Source: an uncultured Eubacteriales bacterium
GTDB taxonomy: Bacteria; Bacillota; Clostridia; Christensenellales; CAG-138
Length of the DNA stretch: 40,510 bases
Assembly (NCBI GenBank): GCA_900540495.1
Contig: UQGA01000016.1
Location: 1 to 40,510 of the forward strand
Reading direction: 5' to 3'
Shown piece after piece: positions 1-7,086 of this stretch. Made by a program: the position numbers and the translations under genes. The notes under the pieces were generated by a model that searched no databases, had not been told where the DNA came from, and saw only the letters and a program-made list of their open reading frames with translations. Numbering within the stretch: the first letter of the stretch is position 1; each line of letters opens with the position of its first letter.

Positions 1-114
1 GCCCAGCCCCCGCCAGAAGTTGCGGTGGCGGGCCGTGGGCGGCGCAGCGGCGCCCATGTCCGGCGGGGTAGCGACCTGATCCGGCTTTTTGCGGTTTTCT
101 TCCAACCCTTCCAT
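1..114 (-). CDS. N-terminus of unidentified protein, cut by window edge
   Basis: A gene on the minus strand begins with ATG at 114 and runs off the left edge, so only 38 codons are visible. A GGGAGG ribosome site lies 8 nt before the ATG. The visible part is hydrophilic and rich in Pro and Ala, starting MEGLEENRKKPDQ and reaching HRNFWRGLG at the edge. A polar Pro/Ala-rich start followed by a basic-aromatic patch is typical of a cytoplasmic tail just before a membrane anchor, but the anchor itself is outside the window. It follows the 140-610 gene by 25 bp on the same strand, so the two may be co-transcribed. Function unknown. Confidence 0.55.
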   Translation of the reverse strand, partial: MEGLEENRKKPDQVATPPDMGAAAPPTARHRNFWRGLG

Positions 115-139
115 GTTCCAACCCTCCCTTTCCTGCTTC

Positions 140-610
140 TTAGAAAGACGGAATCGTTGCCGAGCTGCTCCTTGTACTCAGGGGCGCGCTGCCCGCCTGA
201 TCAGCTTCCAGGGAAGCATACTGGCGAATGGTCACGGTGATCTGTGATCCGGAAACGCTTGTGGTTGTGCGGAGATATTGTCCGACGGCATAACCGCTCA
301 ATGTGAGGCCGAAAGCAATGTTGATTCCCAGGTTTATCATCGACTCGGCTCCCCCAAACGCCAGGCTTAGTAAAACTCCGCTTACTGTCATGGCAATCCT
401 GCCGACAGCGACGTCTCCTGCCGTAACGACCCGGCCGCTGCTGCCTGCACCTACATTTGTGCAGGTCCTTATCACCTTGTTCTCCGTATAATCTCTGGCA
501 ATGAATCGAAAATTTGTGCGCATCTGACGGCGCAGGAAAGGCCCGTAAAAGGTTTTTGTGTAGGTGCCGGTCGTCCGCTCCACGCTAACGAAGCTGCCAC
601 ACGGCGGCAC
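140..610 (-). CDS. Hypothetical protein with a glycine-rich hydrophobic core
   Basis: A 156-residue minus-strand reading frame using GTG at 610; there is no good ribosome site before it, so the start is uncertain. An internal ATG (MRTNFRF) is an alternative. The middle (about residues 65-110) is hydrophobic and glycine-rich, with segments such as IAMTVSGVLLSLAFGG and INLGINIAFGLTLSG. The flanks are Thr/Ser-rich and beta-like. I do not recognise a family. It could be a secreted or membrane-associated protein, or the C-terminal remnant of a longer one. It ends 25 bp before the next minus-strand gene, which supports it being real. Codon use is less GC-extreme than in the metabolic genes to the right. 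Confidence 0.45.
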   Translation of the reverse strand: MPPCGSFVSVERTTGTYTKTFYGPFLRRQMRTNFRFIARDYTENKVIRTCTNVGAGSSGRVVTAGDVAVGRIAMTVSGVLLSLAFGGAESMINLGINIAFGLTLSGYAVGQYLRTTTSVSGSQITVTIRQYASLEADQAGSAPLSTRSSSATIPSF

Positions 611-1390
611 AACTTCTGATATTATTCTTGTCGCTCTTCCGGACGGGCCTGCCTACCGCAAGATGGCTCGCATCACCCCCCTCTCCGGCGCGCCCTGTCG
701 GTTGTGTTTTCGCGGATGCGCTGTCTCCCGATGTGCCGGCGCGCGCCGCGGCGTTTTCGCAACATACCGGGATGATATTGCACCCATATTACATTAATAT
801 TATGCTACGCGACCCCGTGTTTTGCAACTCTGTGCGGGGATTTGTTGCAGAAATTTCACACTTCGGACCGTTGCAGGCGCGGCCGGCGGCCCGGAGATCA
901 AAAAGACCCGTCCCGCGCACGGTTCCGGCTGCCCGCCTGTCGCATCCCGCATGCCTCCGGCTGCCGCCCGCCGCCCCACGTCCGCCGTCCGTCCCGCCGT
1001 CCGCATCGCCGTCCCGCGCACGGTTCCGGCTGTCTGCCTGCCGTCCCCTACACACCTCCGATTACCGTGCCGCCGCCCATGCCTGCCGCCCGTGCCGCCG
1101 TCCGCATCGCCGCCCCCGCGCACGGTTCCGGCTGCCCGCCTGCCGTCCCCCACACACCTCCGATTGCCGTCCGCCGATCCACGCCCGCCGCCCGCGCCGC
1201 CGTCCGCATCGCCGCCCCCGCGCACGGTTCCGGCTGCCCGCCGCGTGTACTGCCGGTCGCCGTCCGGGTCGCCCGGGTCGCCCGCAGCCCTATCACCCCA
1301 CGCCCGCCGCCCGACGGCTCTGCGTTTCCGGCGCCGGCATCGACGGGCCGACCGGCGTTATTCTTTTGGAAGATAAGGAACGTGCCAAAA
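611..1390. other. Gene-free, GC-rich intergenic stretch
   Basis: Open frames cross this stretch on both strands, but their products are Arg/Pro/Ala-rich low-complexity text caused by high GC and a tandem repeat, so I call no gene. Its only AT-rich island, around 772-810, contains TTGCAC (778-783), 17 bp, TATGCT (801-806), a weak possible forward promoter that would transcribe into the repeat. The ade promoter begins at its right end. Confidence 0.5.
914..1245. repeat. 102-bp tandem repeat, just over three copies
   Basis: The motif CGCGCACGGTTCCGGCTGCC recurs starting at 914, 1015, 1117 and 1219, giving spacings of 101, 102 and 102 bp. The second and third units are most alike and the first is more diverged; the fourth copy matches only about its first 25 bases. 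The period is close to 34 codons, so every frame through it gives a repetitive peptide, but none looks like a protein. It sits upstream of the ade promoter. Confidence 0.85.
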
Positions 1391-1395
1391 ATTGC

Positions 1396-1424
1396 TTTGC
1401 AGCCGTATGCGGCTGTGATATAAT
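1396..1424 (+). promoter_or_regulatory. ade-xdh promoter with an internal palindrome
   Basis: TTTGCA (1396-1401), a 17-bp spacer and a perfect TATAAT (1419-1424) form a vegetative promoter 24 bp before the ade start. The spacer holds the inverted repeat CAGCCG-TATG-CGGCTG (1400-1415), ideally placed to be a repressor operator between -35 and -10. That reading is inference. Confidence 0.7.
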
Positions 1425-1447
1425 ACATAAAAGGTGGGTGATCGATT

Positions 1448-3175
1448 TTGGAAAAATCCAGGCTGCGGGCATCGATCCGCAACGCCGCAAGTCGCAACGC
1501 CGCATTTGTCATCAAAAACGCCAACATCGTCAATGTGTTCACCGGGGAGATCGTCTCCGGTGATGTTGCCATGCGTGACGGGATCATTCTCGGCGTCGGG
1601 AGCTATTCCGGCCGGGAGGAGTACGACGCGGGTGGCGCGTACCTGTGCCCGGGGCTGATCGACAGCCATGTGCACATCGAATCGTCCATGGCGCACCCGT
1701 CCCGCTTTGCGAGCCTCGTGCTGCAGCAGGGGACGACGGCCATCATCGCCGATCCGCACGAGATCGCCAACGTGTGCGGGACGGACGGCATCCAGTACAT
1801 GCTCGACCAGACGGAGTGGCTGCCGCTGTCCGTATTCGTGATGGTGCCGTCCTGCGTGCCCTGCACCGGGTTTGAAACCAGCGGCGCGAAGATCACCGCC
1901 AAGGACATGGAGGTGTTCCTGCACCATCCGCGGGTGATCGGGCTGGGCGAGGTCATGGACTATGTGGCCACGGTCGCGGGCGACGGGGAGATGCTCGACA
2001 AGTTGCAGCTGTTCCGCGGCCGTCCGATCGACGGGCATGCCCCGCGCCTGTCGGGCGACGCGCTCAACGCGTACCGGGTCGCCGGGCCGGGAACGGATCA
2101 CGAGTGCTCAACCTACGAAGAGGTGCTTGAGAAACTGCGCAGCGGCATGCGCATCCACCTGCGCCTCGGTTCGGCCTGCCGCGGCATCGAAACGATCTTT
2201 GCGCGCATTGCCGCGGAGCGGCTGCCCACGCGGCACATGCAGTTCTGCACGGACGACAAGCACCTCGAAAACATCCGCGACGAGGGGCACATCAACTACA
2301 TTCTCCGCCGTGCGGTGGCCAACGGCATCGACCCGGTGCAGGCGGTGCAGATGGCGACGATCAACGCCGCCGAGGCCTACGGCCTGACCGGGTATGGCGC
2401 GATCGCGCCGGGCTACCGGGCGGACCTGGTGCTCTTCGACGACCTGAAGGAGTTCCGGCCGCGCCTGGTCGTCACCGAGGGGCAGATCTTCCGGCCCGAG
2501 GCGGATCTGCCGATCAAGCGCGACCCGAAGATCTACAACAGCGTGCATCTTGCGCCGCGCAAGCCGGATCTGCTGCACCTGCCGGTGGACGGCCCCATGC
2601 CCGTCATCGAAACGGTGGACATGGAGGTGCTCACCAGGCTCTCCTTTGAAGAGGTCCCGTCGAAGGACGGCGCGTTTGTGCCGGGCGCGGGGCTGGTCAA
2701 ACTTGCGGTGCTGGAGCGGCATCATGCGAGCGGCCGGGTGGGGCTCGGCATCCTGCGGGGGCTGCCCATCAAGGGCGGCGCGCTGGCCACCACCGTTGGC
2801 CACGACTCGCACAACCTCATCGTCGCCGGCGACAACGATGCGGACATGCTGGCCGCCATCGACGTGCTCGAGGAGTGCGGCGGCGGCTATGTGGTCGTCA
2901 GCGGCGGGCAGGTGCTGGCCAAGCTGGCGTTGCCGGTGGCGGGGCTGATGTCGGACGCGCCGCTCGAGGAGATCATTCGTCTGCAGCAGGAGCTGCTGCG
3001 GGCGGCGGCGAAACTGGGCGTGGTCAGCACGTCCGATCCGTTTATTACGCTCTCGTTTGTCGCGTTGCCGGTCATTCCGGACGTGCGGCTGACCGATATG
3101 GGCGTGTTTGACGTAACCCATATGCGTTTTATCGACCGCCCGGCGGAAGGACGGGCGACAGGAGGTGTTTTATGA
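1448..3175 (+). CDS. ade: Adenine deaminase
   Basis: Converts adenine to hypoxanthine and ammonia (EC 3.5.4.2) in the cytoplasm. The 575-residue length matches the AdeC family of the amidohydrolase superfamily. The metal-binding motif PGLIDSHVHIESSM is at about residues 68-81 (His74 and His76), DPHEIANVCG follows, and the family signature RHMQFCTDDKH is present mid-protein. The C-terminal domain has VGHDSHNLIVAGDN and the SDPFITLSFVALPVIP block typical of the family. The start is TTG at 1448, chosen because AAGGTGGG lies 10 nt before it. The last four bases overlap the next gene (ATGA), so it is translationally coupled to xdhA. Its hypoxanthine product is the natural substrate of the downstream dehydrogenase. 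Confidence 0.95.
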   Translation: MEKSRLRASIRNAASRNAAFVIKNANIVNVFTGEIVSGDVAMRDGIILGVGSYSGREEYDAGGAYLCPGLIDSHVHIESSMAHPSRFASLVLQQGTTAIIADPHEIANVCGTDGIQYMLDQTEWLPLSVFVMVPSCVPCTGFETSGAKITAKDMEVFLHHPRVIGLGEVMDYVATVAGDGEMLDKLQLFRGRPIDGHAPRLSGDALNAYRVAGPGTDHECSTYEEVLEKLRSGMRIHLRLGSACRGIETIFARIAAERLPTRHMQFCTDDKHLENIRDEGHINYILRRAVANGIDPVQAVQMATINAAEAYGLTGYGAIAPGYRADLVLFDDLKEFRPRLVVTEGQIFRPEADLPIKRDPKIYNSVHLAPRKPDLLHLPVDGPMPVIETVDMEVLTRLSFEEVPSKDGAFVPGAGLVKLAVLERHHASGRVGLGILRGLPIKGGALATTVGHDSHNLIVAGDNDADMLAAIDVLEECGGGYVVVSGGQVLAKLALPVAGLMSDAPLEEIIRLQQELLRAAAKLGVVSTSDPFITLSFVALPVIPDVRLTDMGVFDVTHMRFIDRPAEGRATGGVL

Positions 3176-5454
3176 GCACGGGAAAGAGCGTTGCGCGTGT
3201 CGACGCCTTTGACAAGGTGACCGGCCGCGCCAGATACACGGATGATCTGTGCGACAGCAGCGCGCTCATCGCGCGTGTGCTGCATGCGACCATCGCCAAC
3301 GGCGTTGTCCGCAGCATCGATACGTCCGAGGCCGAGCGCATCGAAGGCGTGGTGAAGATCGTCACCTGTTTCGACGTGCCGGACTACCGGTTCCCGACCG
3401 CGGGGCATCCGTGGTCCACGGACCCGCACCACCAGGATGTGGCGGACCGCAAACTGCTGACCGACCGCGTGCGCTTCTACGGCGACGACGTGGCGGCGGT
3501 CATTGCGGAGAACGAGGTGGCGGCCGCGCAGGCGCTGCGGGCGATCAAGGTCGAATACGAGGCGTACCCGTTTGTGCTCGATCAGGTGGAGGCCATGCAG
3601 CCCGGCGCGCCGCAACTGCACGAGGCGTATCCCAACAACATCCTCGCCCACACCGGCTATGAGAACGGCGATTACGAGGCGGCCATCCGCGAGGAGGGGC
3701 TCATCAAGGTCGAGGGCTGGTACGACACGCCCACCGTGCAGCACTGCCACATCGAAAACCCCGTCTGTTTTGCACAGATGGAGGGCGGGCGCATCACGGT
3801 CACCTCATCCACGCAGATCCCGCACATTGTGCGCCGCGTCGTGGGGCAGGCGCTCGGCATCCCGTGGGGGAAGGTGCGGCTTGTCAAGCCATACATCGGC
3901 GGCGGGTTCGGCAACAAGCAGGACGCGCTGTACGAGCCGTTGTGCGCGTTCCTTTGCACGCAGGTGGGCGGGCGGCTCGTCAAGCTCGACGTGCCGCGGG
4001 AGGAAACGTTCGTCTCCACGCGCGTGCGCCATGCCATCCGTTCGCACATCACGACGTATGTCCGGCCGGACGGCACGTTCGTCGCAAGGCGGCTCGAGGC
4101 GTTCTCCAAGCAGGGCGCTTACGCTTCGCACGGTCATGGCATCGTGGCAAAGGGCGCTACGGCGTTTGGCCAGCTGTACCGCAGCGAGGCGTGCAAGGTG
4201 GACGCGTATACGGTGTTTACCAACACGCCGGTCTCCGGTGCGATGCGCGGCTACGGCATCCCGCAGTCCATGTTTGCGCTCGAGGCGCACATCGAGGACG
4301 TGGCGCGGCGCCTCGGCATGGATTCGCTTGCGCTGCGCCGGAAGAACCTGATGGAGGTCGGCTATGTCGACGGCTTCAGCAAGAACGAGAACTATTTCGA
4401 CAGCCTGAACCAGTGCATCGAAAAGGGCAAGGCGTATATCGACTACGACCGCAAGCGCGCCGCTTACGAGAACCAGACCGGGCCGGTGCGCCGCGGCGTG
4501 GGTATGGCCGTTTTCTGGTACAACACGGCCGTGTGGCCCATCAGCCTGGAGACGGCGGCCTGCCGCATCGTGCTCAATCAGGACGGCTCGGTGCAGTTGC
4601 AGATGGGCGATACGGAGATCGGACAGGGGGCGGATACGGCGTTTGCGCAGATGGCATCGGAGACCATCGGCATCCCGTTTGAGGACGTGCACGTCATCTC
4701 CACGCAGGATACGGACATCACGCCGTTCGGCACCGGCGCCTATGCGTCGCGCCAGACGTATGTGGGCGGCTTTGCGATTAAGCAGACGGCTCTGTTGCTG
4801 CGCGAGCGCATCCTCAAGCATGCGTACGAGCTGACGCGCATGGCTCCGTTTATCCTCGATATTGTGGACGGCAAGATCGTCCGCAAGACGGACGGGCGTG
4901 TGCTCATGACGCTTGGGGAGCTGGCGACCGAGGTGTTGTACAGCCTGACCAACAGCGAGCACATCACCGCCGAGAGCACGTATCAGATCAAGTCCAACGC
5001 CTACTCGTTCGGCTGCTCGTTCGCGGAGGTGGAGGTGGATATCCCGCTGTGCCGCGTGAGGCTGCTGAACATGATCAACGTGCACGATTGCGGCCGCCTC
5101 ATCAACCCGGCGTTGGCTGAGGCGCAGGTGCAGGGCGGCATGAGCATGGCCATCGGATACGGCCTGTCGGAACAACTGCTGTTCGACGAAAAGACCGGCC
5201 GTCCGCTCAACAACAACCTGCTCGATTACAAACTTTCCACCACCATGGACCATCCGCACATCGAGGCGCAGTTCGTCGAGAACTACGAGCCGACCAGCGC
5301 CTACGGCACCAAGGCGCTCGGCGAGCCGCCGGCCTGCCCCGGCGCGCCGGCCATCCGCAACGCGGTGCTGCAGGCAACGGGCGTGGCGGTGAACCGCATC
5401 CCGCTGACGCCGCACGTGCTCTTCGAGCGGTTCCGCGAGGAAGGGCTACTCTGA
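3172..5454 (+). CDS. xdhA: Xanthine dehydrogenase, molybdenum-binding subunit
   Basis: Catalytic subunit of a three-subunit purine hydroxylase that oxidises hypoxanthine to xanthine and possibly urate. 760 residues, as in E. coli-type XdhA. Visible signatures are IGGGFGNKQD (about 242-251), SGAMRGYGIPQ (about 355-365, with the substrate-binding Arg), MGDTEIGQGADT in the middle, and GTKALGEPPACPGAPAIRNA near the C-terminus containing the base Glu (about 718). The start ATG overlaps the ade stop and has AGGAGGTG before it. The MRGYG form and the separate FAD and Fe-S genes point to the XdhABC architecture rather than to CO dehydrogenase or aldehyde oxidase. A selenium-dependent purine hydroxylase of anaerobes has the same layout and cannot be excluded. 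No molybdopterin genes are in the window. Confidence 0.93.
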   Translation: MSTGKSVARVDAFDKVTGRARYTDDLCDSSALIARVLHATIANGVVRSIDTSEAERIEGVVKIVTCFDVPDYRFPTAGHPWSTDPHHQDVADRKLLTDRVRFYGDDVAAVIAENEVAAAQALRAIKVEYEAYPFVLDQVEAMQPGAPQLHEAYPNNILAHTGYENGDYEAAIREEGLIKVEGWYDTPTVQHCHIENPVCFAQMEGGRITVTSSTQIPHIVRRVVGQALGIPWGKVRLVKPYIGGGFGNKQDALYEPLCAFLCTQVGGRLVKLDVPREETFVSTRVRHAIRSHITTYVRPDGTFVARRLEAFSKQGAYASHGHGIVAKGATAFGQLYRSEACKVDAYTVFTNTPVSGAMRGYGIPQSMFALEAHIEDVARRLGMDSLALRRKNLMEVGYVDGFSKNENYFDSLNQCIEKGKAYIDYDRKRAAYENQTGPVRRGVGMAVFWYNTAVWPISLETAACRIVLNQDGSVQLQMGDTEIGQGADTAFAQMASETIGIPFEDVHVISTQDTDITPFGTGAYASRQTYVGGFAIKQTALLLRERILKHAYELTRMAPFILDIVDGKIVRKTDGRVLMTLGELATEVLYSLTNSEHITAESTYQIKSNAYSFGCSFAEVEVDIPLCRVRLLNMINVHDCGRLINPALAEAQVQGGMSMAIGYGLSEQLLFDEKTGRPLNNNLLDYKLSTTMDHPHIEAQFVENYEPTSAYGTKALGEPPACPGAPAIRNAVLQATGVAVNRIPLTPHVLFERFREEGLL

Positions 5455-5470
5455 GCCGGGAGGGAACGAT

Positions 5471-6352
5471 ATGTACGATATCAGGGCATTGTATGAAGCA
5501 AACTCCGTGCCGCACGCGATCGAGCTGTTGCTTGCGCACCCGCAGGCGCGCATCATCGCCGGCGGCAGCGACGTGCTCGTGCAGATGCGCGAGGGCAAGC
5601 TGGCCGGCTGCGAGCTGGTCAGCATCTACGGGCTGGACGAGCTGCGCGGCGTGCGGCTGGAGGAGGACGGGACGATCCGCATCGGCTCGCTCACGAGCTT
5701 TTCGCACATCACGCGCGACCCCGTCATCCAGAGGCATATCCGCGTGCTGGGCGAGGCGGTCGATATGGTCGGCGGGCCGCAGATCCGCAACATCGGCACG
5801 ATCGGCGGCAACACCTGCAACGGCGTCACCAGCGCCGACTCCGCCTCCACCCTGTTCGCGTGGGACGCGGAGGTGGAACTGACCGGGCCGGCGGGCGTGC
5901 GCCGCCTGCCGATCCAGGCGTTTTATCTGCGCGCCGGCGTGGTCGATCTCCGGCCGGGCGAACTGCAGACCGCCATCCTCATCCGCCGCGCATCCTACGA
6001 GGGCTATCAGGGCCATTACATCAAATACGCCATGCGCAACGCCATGGACATCGCCACCACCGGGTGTTCCGTGAACGTGAAGCTGACGGAGGACCGCAAG
6101 GGCATCGTGGACGCCCGCATCGCCTACGGCGTGGCCGGGCCGGTGCCCATGCGCGCGCCGTCGGCGGAAGCGGCCGTCAGAGGCCTGCCGGTGTCGGAAC
6201 AGACCGTGGCCGCGTTCGGGAAGGCCGCGCTGGCGGACGTGAACCCGCGCACGAGCTGGCGCGCCAGCCGGGAGTTCCGTTTGCAGCTGGCCGAGGAGCT
6301 GGCCGTGCGCGCGCTGCGCGAATCCATTCGGCGATCGGGAGGGAACATCTGA
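5471..6352 (+). CDS. xdhB: Xanthine dehydrogenase, FAD-binding subunit
   Basis: Passes electrons from the Fe-S subunit to NAD+ through FAD. 293 residues, the usual size for this family. The FAD-binding loop IIAGGSDVLVQMREGK is at about residues 28-43, and the second FAD motif RNIGTIGGNTCNGVTSADSA is near residues 109-128. The C-terminus has the CO-dehydrogenase-flavoprotein type helical domain. GGGAGGGAACGAT before the ATG is a good ribosome site, 16 bp after xdhA. Its stop overlaps the xdhC start by one base (TGATG). The gene order Mo-FAD-FeS matches E. coli xdhABC. Confidence 0.93.
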   Translation: MYDIRALYEANSVPHAIELLLAHPQARIIAGGSDVLVQMREGKLAGCELVSIYGLDELRGVRLEEDGTIRIGSLTSFSHITRDPVIQRHIRVLGEAVDMVGGPQIRNIGTIGGNTCNGVTSADSASTLFAWDAEVELTGPAGVRRLPIQAFYLRAGVVDLRPGELQTAILIRRASYEGYQGHYIKYAMRNAMDIATTGCSVNVKLTEDRKGIVDARIAYGVAGPVPMRAPSAEAAVRGLPVSEQTVAAFGKAALADVNPRTSWRASREFRLQLAEELAVRALRESIRRSGGNI

Positions 6353-6846
6353 TGCACGAAACGCAGTATAAACTGGTGCGCTGCACCATCAACGGCAAGA
6401 GAACCGAGACGATGGTGGACGTGCGCGCGTCGCTCACCGACATGCTTCGGGGCGACTTCCGCCTGACGTCCGTCAAGAAGGGATGCGAGGTGGGGGAGTG
6501 CGGCGCCTGCAACGTACTCATCGACGGCGAGTGCTTCAACTCCTGCATCTATCTGGCCATCTGGGCGGACGGCAAGGAGATCCGCACCCTCGAAGGCCTG
6601 CTCGGCCCCAACGGCGAGCTGTCCGACATCCAGCAGGCGTTTATCGACGAGACGGCCGTCCAGTGCGGTTTCTGCACGCCGGGCTTTATCATGACCGCCG
6701 TGGAGATTCTCGAGAGCGGCAAGCTGTATACCCGGGACGAGCTGCGCAAGCTGCTTTCCGGCCACATGTGCCGCTGTACGGGTTATGAAAACATCCTCAA
6801 CGCCGTGGAAAAGACCATGAAGCGCCGCCTCGGACTGGAGGCATAA
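6352..6846 (+). CDS. xdhC: Xanthine dehydrogenase, 2Fe-2S subunit
   Basis: 164 residues carrying both [2Fe-2S] centres. The N-terminal ferredoxin-like cluster has Cys45, Cys50, Cys53 and Cys65 (KGCEVGECGACNVLIDGE...NSC). The helical second domain has Cys105 and Cys108 (QCGFCTPGF) and Cys140 and Cys142 (MCRCTGYENI). All eight ligands are present, so the subunit should be functional. The ATG at 6352 overlaps the xdhB stop; a longer open frame upstream is only read-through of xdhB in another frame. GGGAGG precedes the start. It is the last gene of the ade-xdhABC operon and is followed by an intrinsic terminator. Confidence 0.93.
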   Translation: MHETQYKLVRCTINGKRTETMVDVRASLTDMLRGDFRLTSVKKGCEVGECGACNVLIDGECFNSCIYLAIWADGKEIRTLEGLLGPNGELSDIQQAFIDETAVQCGFCTPGFIMTAVEILESGKLYTRDELRKLLSGHMCRCTGYENILNAVEKTMKRRLGLEA

Positions 6847-6928
6847 CGGCTTGCCCGGTTGCAGGATGCGTCCTTCAATCCTGCACCGGTGTGCGTGTTG
6901 ATGCCAATAAAAGGATGCCTTTCTCTGC

Positions 6929-6967
6929 AAAAAAGCCCGCCGTACTGTATGCGGCGGGCGCTTTTTT
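6929..6967 (+). terminator. Terminator of the purine operon
   Basis: GCCCGCCG (6935-6942) pairs with CGGCGGGC (6952-6959) around a 9-nt loop. Six T follow (6962-6967) and six A precede the stem, so it could work in both directions. It lies about 80 bp after xdhC. Confidence 0.9.
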
Positions 6968-7021
6968 CGCTCGCCCTCGCCCGGCGCGCGCCGGCTCCTG
7001 CGCAACCGCCGCACAGGGGGG

Positions 7022-7050
7022 TTGCAATTTCCGGTTCAAGCGGCTATAAT
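7022..7050 (+). promoter_or_regulatory. Promoter of Re-citrate synthase gene
   Basis: TTGCAA (7022-7027), 17 bp, TATAAT (7045-7050), then GGAGGTGA (7072-7079) 7 nt before the ATG at 7087. A strong vegetative promoter and ribosome site. Confidence 0.85.
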
Positions 7051-7086
7051 ACCTACTATATATCATTTTGCGGAGGTGACCGAGCG

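Noticed and set aside
914..1245. CRISPR array
   Set aside because: Units are 102 bp of contiguous similar sequence without the short repeat/unique spacer pattern, and no cas genes are present.
628..1587. Long overlapping frames on both strands (up to 311 residues) around the 102-bp repeat
   Set aside because: They encode Arg/Pro/Ala-rich low-complexity text produced by GC-rich repeats whose period is near a multiple of three; no start signal or domain.
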